Under the pieces are notes generated by a model that was given only the letters and a program-made list of their open reading frames with translations, was not told the origin of the DNA and searched no databases. Positions 38,449 to 46,669 of a stretch of 64,000 bases of DNA are shown here, in pieces. Numbering within the stretch: position 1 is the first letter of the stretch; each line of letters begins with the position of its first letter. The position numbers and the translations under genes were made by a program. Source of the stretch: Sphingomonas desiccabilis (GTDB lineage Bacteria; Pseudomonadota; Alphaproteobacteria; Sphingomonadales; Sphingomonadaceae); the NCBI RefSeq assembly GCF_004135605.1, contig NZ_SDPT01000001.1, positions 62,001-126,000 on the forward strand, read 5' to 3'.

Positions 38449-39297
38449 CTATTCGGCGGCAAGTGCAGGCGGAAGCGCTTCCGCCGCGACGGCCGAGATC
38501 ATGCGGGCGAGGGCGGCGGCGAGACCGGAAAGGCCGGGGCCGGCCTCCGTCAGCGTGGGATCGAGATAGAGGCCGCGATCGAACTCGATCTGGATCGCGT
38601 GCAGGTTGCGTGCGGGCGCGCCATGGGTCGTCACCACGTGCCCACCGGCATAGGGCTGGTTGCGGGCGACCCGAAGGCCGGCATCCCGCGCGGCGGCTTC
38701 CAGCGTGTCGACCAACCGCCGCGCCGCCGAGCGTCCGTGGCGGTCGCCCAGCACGACCTGCGGAGGCGTGACGCCCGGCAGCGATGGCATGGAGTGGATG
38801 TCCAGCAAGACGGCGACGCCGAACCGCGCGTGCGCCGACGCCAGCGCCGCAGCCACTGCCGCGTGGTAGGGGCGATGGTGGGCGACGATGCGGGCGGAGA
38901 CCTCCTCGGCGTCCAGCCGGCGCTTCCAGATGTCGCCCGCACTGCTCGCGCGCCGCGGAACGAGCCCAAGGCCACTGCGCACGCGCGCCGAGGCTTGCGG
39001 CTGCGCCATCGGATCGGCACCGGCGTCGATCCGTGGATCGCGCTCCTGCTCGCTCCGGTTCAGGTCGATCCAGGCGCGCGGCAGCGTGGCGACGAACAGC
39101 GTGTGGGCTCCGCGCGCCGCAAGCGCCACCTGGTCGACCAGCCGGTCCTCCAGCGGCAGCAGCGCCGCAAGCGGCACCCGCAGCAGGTCCCGCATCGCCT
39201 CCGGGTATATTCGGCCGGCATGCGGCACCGAAAGCACCAGCGGCGTTACCGGTTCGGCGGGGCCATGCAGGTCGAAGGGGAGGGGCGGCGCGGTCAC
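38449..39297 (-). CDS. N-formylglutamate amidohydrolase family protein (HutG-like)
   Basis: This family hydrolyses N-formylglutamate in histidine breakdown or related formylated amides. The 282-residue protein has LVLSVPHAGRIYPEAMRDLL at the start, PLEDRLVDQVALAARGAHTL, the conserved RAWIDLNRSEQERDP, and VAVLLDIHSMPSLPG. Residues of the metal site (HAG, ED, DIHSMP) are present. The open frame continues upstream over cpdR, but the GTG at 39297 gives the usual family length. It is divergent from cpdR. No other hut genes are nearby, so a role in histidine use is unproven. Confidence 0.88.
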   Translation of the reverse strand: MTAPPLPFDLHGPAEPVTPLVLSVPHAGRIYPEAMRDLLRVPLAALLPLEDRLVDQVALAARGAHTLFVATLPRAWIDLNRSEQERDPRIDAGADPMAQPQASARVRSGLGLVPRRASSAGDIWKRRLDAEEVSARIVAHHRPYHAAVAAALASAHARFGVAVLLDIHSMPSLPGVTPPQVVLGDRHGRSAARRLVDTLEAAARDAGLRVARNQPYAGGHVVTTHGAPARNLHAIQIEFDRGLYLDPTLTEAGPGLSGLAAALARMISAVAAEALPPALAAE

Positions 39298-39393
39298 GTC
39301 GGAGATGCTAGGCCGCGCGGCGGCACGGAGCAACGCGCTGGAAAAGCGGCAGGGGTTCGCCCATAGACGCGTGCGCTCGTACGAGAGGGATGC

Positions 39394-39771
39394 ATGTACA
39401 GGATTCTGCTGGCCGAGGACGATCAGGTGATGCGCGAGTATCTGGCGCGCGCGCTCGAACGTTCCGGCTATCGCGTGGCGGCGGTCGACCGCGGAACCGC
39501 CGCTCTGCCGCTGCTGGAGAGCGAGCGCTTCGATCTGCTCCTCACCGACATCGTGATGCCAGAGATGGACGGCATCGAGCTCGCGCAAAAGGCGCAGGAG
39601 ATTGCGCCCGAGATGAGGGTGATGTTCATCACCGGCTTCGCCGCAGTGACGCTGAAGGCGGGCAAGGCCGTGCCGCAGGCTCGGGTGCTGTCGAAGCCCT
39701 TCCACCTGCGCGACCTCGTGCGCGAAGTCGACCAGCTGTTTGCGGAGGACAGCATCCCCTCGCACAGCTGA
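39394..39771 (+). CDS. cpdR: Single-domain response regulator CpdR
   Basis: CpdR is a receiver-only regulator that directs ClpXP to cell-cycle substrates in alphaproteobacteria. The 125-residue protein has acidic residues at 8-10 (LLAEDDQV), phospho-acceptor Asp52 in LLLTDIVMPEMDG, a Thr in MFITGF, and the Lys in LSKPFHLRDLVREV. There is no output domain. Its placement, divergent from an N-formylglutamate amidohydrolase and followed by tRNA-Val, supports the call. GAGAGGG precedes the ATG. Phosphorylation by the CckA-ChpT relay is known for CpdR in Caulobacter, not shown here. Confidence 0.93.
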   Translation: MYRILLAEDDQVMREYLARALERSGYRVAAVDRGTAALPLLESERFDLLLTDIVMPEMDGIELAQKAQEIAPEMRVMFITGFAAVTLKAGKAVPQARVLSKPFHLRDLVREVDQLFAEDSIPSHS

Positions 39772-39803
39772 GCAGATTTTTTGGGTTCGGCCGCTTTCGG
39801 TGC

Positions 39804-39831
39804 TTGCGCTCCCCAGCGCTCCCGGCTAGAG
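39804..39831 (+). promoter_or_regulatory. Probable promoter for tRNA-Val
   Basis: TTGCGC (39804-39809) and CTAGAG (39826-39831) are 16 bases apart and end 14 bases before the tRNA. The -10 match is only moderate. Confidence 0.4.
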
Positions 39832-39845
39832 GCCGCACTCCCGGC

Positions 39846-39920
39846 GGGCGTGTAGCTCAGTGGTAGAGCACTGTGTTGACATCGCAGGGGTCGCAAGTTC
39901 AATCCTTGCCACGCCCACCA
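39846..39920 (+). tRNA. tRNA-Val (anticodon GAC)
   Basis: The 75-base cloverleaf has acceptor GGGCGTG/CACGCCC, anticodon stem CTGTG/CGCAG around TTGACAT (anticodon GAC), T-loop TTCAATC and encoded CCA. A terminator follows at once. Confidence 0.97.
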
Positions 39921-39923
39921 CGG

Positions 39924-39959
39924 AAAAACCCGCCAGCGCACTGCGTTGGCGGGTTTTTT
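39924..39959 (+). terminator. Intrinsic terminator after tRNA-Val
   Basis: The arms AACCCGCCAGCGC and GCGTTGGCGGGTT (39927-39939 and 39943-39955, one G-T pair) form a long stem with an ACT loop. An upstream A-run and a downstream TTTTTT make it a strong terminator. Confidence 0.9.
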
Positions 39960-40067
39960 CATGTTGGTGCCGGATCCTGGAAATCCGGCACATCTTCTTG
40001 GATATTTCGGAGTCTTCGCGCCGCCTGACGGGGCGAGGCCTATCGTCCGGACCCGCCAGCCCGCCGA

Positions 40068-41258
40068 TCAGGGATCGAGCGGGTCGAGCGGGTCGATGCG
40101 CGCCGAACGAGGGTCGGGGCGGAAGGTGAGCTCGGTAGGCGACAGCCGGCGGCCGATCACGCCGGGTTCGTAGCCCAGTTCACGGCGGTTCCGCTCCGCA
40201 AAGGCGGGGTTCTCGATCATCCGGCTCTGGTCCGGGTTGCAGACGATCAGCGCCTCGCGATCGAGCGGGGCTCCCAAAGCGATCAGCCGGCGCGTCGCGT
40301 TGCGTAGGTTGGTGGTCGTGTGGCGGGCGTAGGGCTCAATGACGATCGCCTCGGCAGGCACGCCATAGCGTTCGATCAGCGCCCGGCGCATCTCGATCGC
40401 CTCGTTATGGGGCGTGCCGTGCGGATGGGCGCGGCCGCCGCTCACGATCAGGAAGGGAGCATCTCCCTCCGCGAAGCGGTTCGCGGCGAGCCGGACGTGG
40501 TATTTGCCGCCGGGGCTGAGCGGCATGTCCGGAACCTCGGGGCCGATCCCCGTCAGCACGATGGCCGTATAGCGGTAGCGGGACCAGTTGATGCTCCGTG
40601 CCCGCGCCATCGCCGCGGCATTGTCGCCGCCGTCGATCGGCTCGAAACCGCTGGCGTCGGTCCGATCGTTCACGTCCAGCAAGGCTAGGCCCAGTTCCAC
40701 GCTCGGATCGAGTGCCTGCAACGAGCCGGCACGCGGCGTGTTGCGCAGGCGAACCGCAGCCGCCAGACGCGTCTGCGCCTCCGTGCTGCCGAACGCCGCC
40801 GATGGCCCGTCGATGGAAGGGTAGCGCGCGGGCATTCCCAATGCATAGACCCGGACGATCGCATTCAGTCCGTGAATCTCCCGGGCGAGGCCGGAAGCGA
40901 GACCGTCGTCCGGAATCAGCCGCCGCTCGCGCAGGAGGGAGGCGGCATCCCGCTCCACCGCCTGCCCGAGCGCCGCCAGTTCCTGCGCGTCCCACAGTGC
41001 GGCTTCCGCCACGCACGGGGCTGCATCCGCGCAGGCGGCGGTGCGTTTCGCACGCGCCGCAAGCGTGGTGGCGAGGCTGCGATCGGCTCGGAGCCGGGCG
41101 ACCGTCTCCGGCGACCGACCTATCGCATCGAGCATCGGGAACAGCCGCTGCGCCAGAACCTCGGTCGCACGGTCGCGAACCTCGGCTGCCACAGCAGGCT
41201 GAACCGCCGCCGCGAGCATCGCGGCGGCGAGAGTGATGCGCAGCGCCCGATGCCTCAC
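40068..41258 (-). CDS. Exported YdcF/DUF218-family protein
   Basis: The 396-residue protein has a signal peptide (ITLAAAMLAAAVQPAVAAEV), a helical N-terminal region (LFPMLDAIGRSPETVARLRA), and a C-terminal DUF218/YdcF domain with FLIVSGGRAHPHGTPHNEAI and VIEPYARHTTTNLRNATRRL. YdcF-family proteins such as SanA and ElyC act in envelope homeostasis, but the biochemical role is mostly unknown. The start is GTG at 41258, overlapping the TonB-receptor stop (GTGA), so the two are translated together. A helical extension before the YdcF domain is unusual for the family. Confidence 0.87.
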   Translation of the reverse strand: MRHRALRITLAAAMLAAAVQPAVAAEVRDRATEVLAQRLFPMLDAIGRSPETVARLRADRSLATTLAARAKRTAACADAAPCVAEAALWDAQELAALGQAVERDAASLLRERRLIPDDGLASGLAREIHGLNAIVRVYALGMPARYPSIDGPSAAFGSTEAQTRLAAAVRLRNTPRAGSLQALDPSVELGLALLDVNDRTDASGFEPIDGGDNAAAMARARSINWSRYRYTAIVLTGIGPEVPDMPLSPGGKYHVRLAANRFAEGDAPFLIVSGGRAHPHGTPHNEAIEMRRALIERYGVPAEAIVIEPYARHTTTNLRNATRRLIALGAPLDREALIVCNPDQSRMIENPAFAERNRRELGYEPGVIGRRLSPTELTFRPDPRSARIDPLDPLDP

Positions 41259-43759
41259 CACGATTTGGAGACGACCAGGCGGAAGTTCCGGCCGAAGATC
41301 GGGCGGCCGTAGATGGCCTCGCTGCTGCCCTGGCCGCTCAGCGAGTCGGTGCGGGTGTTGCCTTCGGTCAGGCCGTGTGCGTTGAACAGATTGTCGCCGA
41401 CCACCTGCACCTGCCAGCTTGCCCGGCGCAGCGTCACGCCCGCGCCGATCGTGCCGTAGGAGGGCAGCGCGGTGTTGTTGTAGAGGTCGACGTAGCGCTT
41501 CCCCATGTAGGTGTAGCGGCCATAGACGGAGATGTCCGTCTCGCCCGAGGTGAAGTCGAAGCTCGGCCGGATGTTGCCGTAGATCTTGGGCTGGCGGACG
41601 ATCTGATTGCCTTCCGCCTGCTCGGGATCGGCGCCGGTCGCGCTTTCGAAGTTCTTGTACTTCGGGTCGCTGACGGTGAGCGCGCCGTTCAGGGTGAACC
41701 AGGGGGTCACCGACCAAGCGCCGTCGAACTCCACGCCCTTGACCTGCGCTTCGCCGATGAAGGGGACGTTCACGTCGTTGCGGCCCGTGGTCGGGTCGTA
41801 CGCCAGGAACGAGGCGTTGAGCGGGTCGAAGTTGGTGTAGAAGCCCGTGACGTAGAGGTAGGAGCGCCCGGCGGCGAGCTTCAGGCCCGCCTCGAACTGG
41901 TCGGCGACCGTGGTGATGACGGTCGGGTTGATGCTCATCACCGTCTGGACGCTGGGCGGCGTCTCGAGGTGCGAGGCGCGGCCATAGACGCCGACATGGT
42001 CGCTGAAGTCGTAGTTGGCGCCGACCGTCCAGTTGGTGACGTGCGGCTTGCGCTTCTGGTTGATGATCGCTCCGGTGAAGGCACGGGTGGCGTCGTCCGC
42101 CAGCGTGGTGCGATCGCCGAGGTCGGCCTGCTCGGTCAGTGCCGCCCAGCCCTTGTAGCTGTAGCGCTCGTGGCGGATGCCGGCGTCCACGCGCAGACCC
42201 GGCACGATCTCCCAGGTGTCGTTCGCATAGAGGGCGAACATCTTGGCGTCGGAGTCGCCCTGGTTGAGCGTGGCGGCGTAGTTGAGCACGCCGTTGTCGG
42301 TGACGCGGCCGAGCTCCGCACCCGTGGCCGAATAGGCCACCAGGTCGAGTGTACGCGGCTCGCCTGCGACCTCGATCAGATAGTTCTGGTAGAGCGTCCG
42401 GCTGTCCTCGCCGTAGAGGCTGGCATAGAGGCCGAGCTTGATGTCGTGGCTGCCGATGCCGGTCTCGAACTTCTTGGCCACGGTGAAATTGCCCTGGCCC
42501 GAATAGAACTTCGAGTGGATGTCGCGATACTGGCCCTGCATCACCAGGCCCGATGCCGCATCGGGATCATAGACGGTGTCGGTCCCCGCCAGCACATAGC
42601 CGAAGCGGTCCACCGCACCAAAGGCAGTGGTCGCGCGCGCCAGGTAGCCGTTGGCGAAGCTGTCGGCGTCGGCCGGGTTGGTGGTCGAATAGAAGGCGGT
42701 GAAATCGAGCTTGCCCTGCGTGTACCCGACCTTGGCGGAAACGAGCCACCCGTCGAAGTCGGCATCATATTGCGCGCCGAAGTTCACCATCTGCATGTGG
42801 CGGCCGTCGGAGAGATCGCTGTTACGGCTCTGGAGGATTCCGGCGCCGTCGCGGTACTTCAGGTTCACGTTGCGGAGCGCCGGCGAGTTCATCGTGCCGG
42901 TGAAATAGTCGATGTACGGATCGAGCGAGACGCTGGGGTCGCGCGGATCGGCGATCGGGATCGGCAGGTAGAAGACGTTGTGGTCGTTGACGTAGTTGAG
43001 GTTCAGCTTGATCGAGCCGTTTTCGAGATCATGCTTCAGGTTCGCGCGGATCTGGCCGCCCTTGTCATTCGGAAAGCCGTTGTCGCGGTAGCCGTCGTGG
43101 TAGCGGAGGAAGCCGCCGACCGCGTAGTAGGTGTCTTCCGCGATGGGGCCGGCCTGATAGGCGTCCAGGCGGTAGAGGCCCGTGTCACCCAGCGTCAGCT
43201 GCGCCTTGCCGCGCGGCGTCTCCTCGCCGGTGACGGTGATGGCATTGATGATCGCGCCCGAATAGCTGGCGTAGACCGGCGCCGGCCCGCCGCGGACGAC
43301 TTCGGCATGGTCCGTCATCAGGTCCTGCTTGAGGATCGCGTCGCCGCGGAAGAAGACGCCGTCGTTCTCGTGGAACAGGGGCAGCCCGTCCTGCTGGAAA
43401 CTGACGAAGCCGCCGTCGTTCGGCAGGCCGCGGATGCGGTAGATGTTCTGAACTTCACCGCCGGTGATCTCGGTCTGGAAGCCCGGCAGCTGGCCGATCA
43501 GGTCGGCGAAGTTGACCGGCGCGATCTTCTCGACGTCCTCCTGGGAGATGGTGTTGATGGCGTAGGACACGTCGAACCGCCGCTGCGCGCGGGTCGATCC
43601 GGTGACGATGATTTCCTCGGGCGACACGGCGCCCGCGGTCTGCGCGTCCTCAGCTGCGGCCGGTGCGGCCGGCGCCGTCGCTTCCTGCGCCCAAGAAGGT
43701 GCGGCGACGAAGCACAGCGCAGGAAGAGCGGCATAGGCAAGCTGCTTGATGTTCGGCAT
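41255..43759 (-). CDS. TonB-dependent outer-membrane receptor
   Basis: This 834-residue receptor imports a ligand through the outer membrane using TonB energy. It has a signal peptide (AYAALPALCFVAAPSWAQEA), a TonB-box-like EEIIVTGS near residue 50, a plug domain (NIYRIRGLPNDGGFVSFQQD and AEVVRGGPAPVYASYSGAII), and a 22-strand-type barrel ending in FRLVVSKSW, with aromatic last residues. The ligand is unknown. No Fur box or regulator is seen nearby. It is coupled by GTGA to the YdcF gene downstream. The 196-base upstream region is shared with a divergent VOC gene. Confidence 0.94.
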   Translation of the reverse strand: MPNIKQLAYAALPALCFVAAPSWAQEATAPAAPAAAEDAQTAGAVSPEEIIVTGSTRAQRRFDVSYAINTISQEDVEKIAPVNFADLIGQLPGFQTEITGGEVQNIYRIRGLPNDGGFVSFQQDGLPLFHENDGVFFRGDAILKQDLMTDHAEVVRGGPAPVYASYSGAIINAITVTGEETPRGKAQLTLGDTGLYRLDAYQAGPIAEDTYYAVGGFLRYHDGYRDNGFPNDKGGQIRANLKHDLENGSIKLNLNYVNDHNVFYLPIPIADPRDPSVSLDPYIDYFTGTMNSPALRNVNLKYRDGAGILQSRNSDLSDGRHMQMVNFGAQYDADFDGWLVSAKVGYTQGKLDFTAFYSTTNPADADSFANGYLARATTAFGAVDRFGYVLAGTDTVYDPDAASGLVMQGQYRDIHSKFYSGQGNFTVAKKFETGIGSHDIKLGLYASLYGEDSRTLYQNYLIEVAGEPRTLDLVAYSATGAELGRVTDNGVLNYAATLNQGDSDAKMFALYANDTWEIVPGLRVDAGIRHERYSYKGWAALTEQADLGDRTTLADDATRAFTGAIINQKRKPHVTNWTVGANYDFSDHVGVYGRASHLETPPSVQTVMSINPTVITTVADQFEAGLKLAAGRSYLYVTGFYTNFDPLNASFLAYDPTTGRNDVNVPFIGEAQVKGVEFDGAWSVTPWFTLNGALTVSDPKYKNFESATGADPEQAEGNQIVRQPKIYGNIRPSFDFTSGETDISVYGRYTYMGKRYVDLYNNTALPSYGTIGAGVTLRRASWQVQVVGDNLFNAHGLTEGNTRTDSLSGQGSSEAIYGRPIFGRNFRLVVSKSW

Positions 43760-43955
43760 GGTATCCCAGTTCTGACCAGTGCCCCGACAGGGGCGGTGAC
43801 TTGGGCGAGCGGCTACGGCGAAACCATTACATATCTGTTACGGTCCCGAACCGATCCCATTGGCTGGCTTCTACTGCGCCGGCTCTTGGGGCTGCTCCAA
43901 AGGGCAAGCAGAGATTGTGCCGGCGCCATGTTCGGACATGCAGAGGGAGGTTCGG

Positions 43956-44315
43956 ATGGGCGTCACGGGTATCGGGGGGTTCCTCTTCCGCGCGCGGGAT
44001 CCAGAGGCATTGCGGCGCTGGTACATCGAATACCTGGGCGTCGGATCGGCGCCGCATGGTGCGTGGGAAACCCACGCCGGACCGAGCGTATTCGCGCCGC
44101 TCGCGAACGACAGCGACGATTTCGCGCGGGAACGTCCGTGGATCCTCAACCTGCGGGTCGATGATCTGGATGGGCTGTGTCGCGGTCTTGGCGCGGCCGG
44201 CATCGAGGTGACGACCGATCCAGCCTGGGGCGCACCGGACGTGGGGCGTTTCGCTCGGCTAGAGGATCCGGAAGGGAACCCGATCGAGCTCTGGGAGCCG
44301 GATCCTTCCGCATGA
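43956..44315 (+). CDS. VOC-superfamily protein (glyoxalase/bleomycin-resistance fold)
   Basis: The 119-residue protein has the vicinal-oxygen-chelate fold: GIGGFLFRARDPEALRRWYI at the start, WILNLRVDDLDGLCRGLGAA, and the end FARLEDPEGNPIELWEPD. A metal-site Glu is present in the C-terminal motif (IELWEP). Members include glyoxalases and dioxygenases, so the reaction cannot be told. The ATG at 43956 is chosen because GAGGGAGG precedes it; the frame is open further upstream without a good start. Confidence 0.85.
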   Translation: MGVTGIGGFLFRARDPEALRRWYIEYLGVGSAPHGAWETHAGPSVFAPLANDSDDFARERPWILNLRVDDLDGLCRGLGAAGIEVTTDPAWGAPDVGRFARLEDPEGNPIELWEPDPSA

Positions 44316-44380
44316 TTGCGCGGCAGCGGAGGCTAGGCGGGGTGCAAGCGCTTCACGCCAATTTGAGGGGGGAGCGAGCA

Positions 44381-44417
44381 GAAGAGGCGGGACCGGGCGT
44401 GCCGGTCCCGCCTCTTC
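44381..44417. terminator. Bidirectional terminator-like hairpin
   Basis: Perfect 16-base arms GAAGAGGCGGGACCGG and CCGGTCCCGCCTCTTC flank a GCGTG loop between the convergent VOC and L,D-transpeptidase genes. No long T-run follows in either direction. Confidence 0.7.
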
Positions 44418-44424
44418 GCTTGCA

Positions 44425-45858
44425 TCAGGGGCCGACGTCCGCGTCTTCGGGCTTCAGGCGGTAGTTGGTGGTGGTGCCGAGGCCGAGTGCCTGGGCGACC
44501 CGATCGTTCCAGCCATAGGGGTCGTTGCGGATCACCGGCTCTCCCGCATCGTCGAAGAGCACCGTCTGATAGAGCATCCGCACCGGAATCTCGCGCGGCA
44601 GCTTAACGAACGTCTCCTTGCCGGTCGCTCGCGCCTTGTTCCACTCGTCGACGACGCCTTCGTCCTTGGCGAGCATCTCCGCAAAGCCGAGCGCATCCTC
44701 GACGCGCACGCATCCGTGGCTGCGCTGTCGCTGGACCTCCTGGAACAGCGGCTTGGCCGGCGTGTCGTGCAGGTAGATGGCATGGTCGTTCTGCATGTCG
44801 AACTTGACCAGGCCCAGCGAGTTCTTCGGGCCGGACTGCTGAACGATCCAGCCGTCCTTCCACGTCATGTTGTTGCGGCGCAGATAGTCCGATCCCTTGC
44901 CGGCGATCTCCTTTTCCTGGATCGAGCGGGGCACGGTCCAGGTGGGATTGGCGACCAGGCGGAAGATCGGCGAACCCAGCTGCGGCGTCTCGTTGTCCGG
45001 CTCGCCGACGACCACCTTGCGGCTGTTCACGAGCTTGCCGTCGCGCCAGTAGCTCAGCCGTGCCGCCGCGACATTGACGTCGATGCGGGTGCCGGGCGGG
45101 GTGCGCTCGATCCAGCGCAGCCGTTCCATGTTGACGGCGATCGCGCGAGCACGATCGGCATCGGAAAGGTTGAGAATGGCGAGCGCATCGCTGCCGATCA
45201 CGCCGTCCGGCTTGATGCCGTAGTCGGCCTGCATCCGCTTGACGGCAATCGCCATGGCGGGTGTGTAGCGATTGCCGCCTGCCGCCGCGCGATCGAGATA
45301 GTCGGACGCGACCAGCTGGCTGGCGATCATCGGAATGCGCGCGTCTGTCGCACCCGGCTTGAGCGGCTCGCCCTTGTCCGGGATCGCGGGTGTCGCGCTC
45401 TCGCCCTGCTTGCGAAGCGCTACATAGGCGGCAGACAGCTTGCGATAGTTCGCGTCCTGCGGCGCCAGGCTTTCCAGCCACTCGCTCACCTTCCCCTGCT
45501 GAAGCGCCTGGGCGAGTCCCTGCTTCAGATCGGGGTTCGGGCGAGGCACCGTATAGACCTCGTAGATCTTGGTCGGATCGGTCGCACCGCGGGCCAGCGC
45601 GCCGGCATAGGCAAGCGCCGCCTTTGTCAGTGCCGCTGCGTCTTCGCCGGCCGGTACCTCAAAGTTCATCTTGTCGAGGCCATGGGCGGCGCGCTTGTTC
45701 AGCGCGTCGCGTAGCTGGTCGGCCGTGGATTTGCTCCACTGCGCGGGCTGTGCGCTTTCACCGGCCTCGGTCTGGTTGGAAGGAGAGGTATTGACGTTGC
45801 ACGCCGACAGCATGAGCGACATCGCCAGCAACGATGAACCGATAAGACCGACGCGCAC
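44425..45858 (-). CDS. L,D-transpeptidase lipoprotein (YcbB/LdtD type)
   Basis: L,D-transpeptidases cross-link peptidoglycan at meso-diaminopimelate. The 477-residue protein has a lipoprotein signal (SLLAMSLMLSAC, Cys lipidation site), a central helical region, a peptidoglycan-binding segment (AIAVKRMQADYGIKPDGVIG), and the YkuD catalytic domain with HDTPAKPLFQ and SHGCVRVED near residue 380. The catalytic Cys and His are present. The GTG start at 45858 has AGGAG upstream; the longer frame above is shadow. Lipid anchoring suggests a membrane-bound enzyme in the periplasm. Confidence 0.92.
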   Translation of the reverse strand: MRVGLIGSSLLAMSLMLSACNVNTSPSNQTEAGESAQPAQWSKSTADQLRDALNKRAAHGLDKMNFEVPAGEDAAALTKAALAYAGALARGATDPTKIYEVYTVPRPNPDLKQGLAQALQQGKVSEWLESLAPQDANYRKLSAAYVALRKQGESATPAIPDKGEPLKPGATDARIPMIASQLVASDYLDRAAAGGNRYTPAMAIAVKRMQADYGIKPDGVIGSDALAILNLSDADRARAIAVNMERLRWIERTPPGTRIDVNVAAARLSYWRDGKLVNSRKVVVGEPDNETPQLGSPIFRLVANPTWTVPRSIQEKEIAGKGSDYLRRNNMTWKDGWIVQQSGPKNSLGLVKFDMQNDHAIYLHDTPAKPLFQEVQRQRSHGCVRVEDALGFAEMLAKDEGVVDEWNKARATGKETFVKLPREIPVRMLYQTVLFDDAGEPVIRNDPYGWNDRVAQALGLGTTTNYRLKPEDADVGP

Positions 45859-45990
45859 CCGCTTCTCCTCTTTGTTTGCAGCGACATAACGCCGCAACAC
45901 CCGTTTCGCTCCCGCAAGGAGCCTTCGAGCCGCTGCCGCAACCGCTGGGCGGTTCGTCGGTTTGGGAGGGGCAAGAAGAGGAGACGCGTC

Positions 45991-46164
45991 ATGGCCGATC
46001 GCGACATGGGTACGCCCGATCACAATCTGTCCACCGAGCATCAGAAGAACGGAGACGCGACGTTGCCGAGCGACACGCTCGACAAGCCCGCGGACGAAGT
46101 ATCCCCGGCCAAGGACTTCGACCCGGTGAACGACGTGGGCAAGCCGCAGCCGGGCGGCCGCTGA
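45991..46164 (+). CDS. Small acidic hydrophilic protein, 57 residues
   Basis: A short frame begins ATG after AAGAGGAGACGCGTC, a good Shine-Dalgarno with correct spacing, and stops at 46164. The product is acidic and without hydrophobic stretch (GTPDHNLSTEHQKNGDATLP, then PADEVSPAKDFDPVNDVG), so it is probably disordered. I recognise no family; such small acidic proteins are often stress-related, but that is not shown. It lies between the divergent L,D-transpeptidase and a convergent glycosylase gene. Confidence 0.65.
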   Translation: MADRDMGTPDHNLSTEHQKNGDATLPSDTLDKPADEVSPAKDFDPVNDVGKPQPGGR

Positions 46165-46171
46165 TCCACCG

Positions 46172-46669
46172 TCAAAGATAATTGGCGAGTGCGAGCCAGG
46201 CCGCTTGCTTGGCTGCGACGCCGACGGTGTGCAGCGGGCTACTGGAAGGCAGCGGCACGATGGCATAGCCGTTTGCAGCCGCGCCAAGCTGCGCCATGCC
46301 ATGGCGGAGTGCCGTGCCGCCGTTGAACCCGATCGCGCGGAGCTGGGGCAGCGTAGCCACCAGCGACGCGAGGTCGTTGGCGGCAAGGTCGCGGATCGCG
46401 GCATCGCTGCTGCCGGTCCGCCGCGCTTGCGCCACCACGTCCCAGAGCCCGATCCCGGCCACGCGCAGCGCCGCCAGCCGCGCTTCGTAGGGAAGCGGCA
46501 CCAGATCCTGGCCGGCTACCGGCGACATCAGGCGCCAGAACTGGTTCTGCGGGTGCGCATAATAGCGCCGCTCGGCCAGCGAGCGTTCGCCCGGCAGACT
46601 CCCGAGCACCAGCACGCGTGTGTCCGGGCCTGCCACCGGCGGGAAGCTCCGCTTCAACTCGTCGCTCAC
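46172..46669 (-). CDS. DNA-deoxyinosine glycosylase (uracil-DNA glycosylase superfamily)
   Basis: The enzyme removes hypoxanthine (deaminated adenine) from DNA. The 165-residue protein has the active-site strand VLVLGSLPGERSLAERRYYA with HPQNQFWRLM following, and the C-terminal PLPSSSPLHT motif of the superfamily. The start is GTG at 46669, overlapping the upstream stop (GTGA). It is the last of a three-gene operon with an FAD protein and a cation transporter, joined by a 4-base overlap and a 3-base gap. Confidence 0.88.
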   Translation of the reverse strand: MSDELKRSFPPVAGPDTRVLVLGSLPGERSLAERRYYAHPQNQFWRLMSPVAGQDLVPLPYEARLAALRVAGIGLWDVVAQARRTGSSDAAIRDLAANDLASLVATLPQLRAIGFNGGTALRHGMAQLGAAANGYAIVPLPSSSPLHTVGVAAKQAAWLALANYL

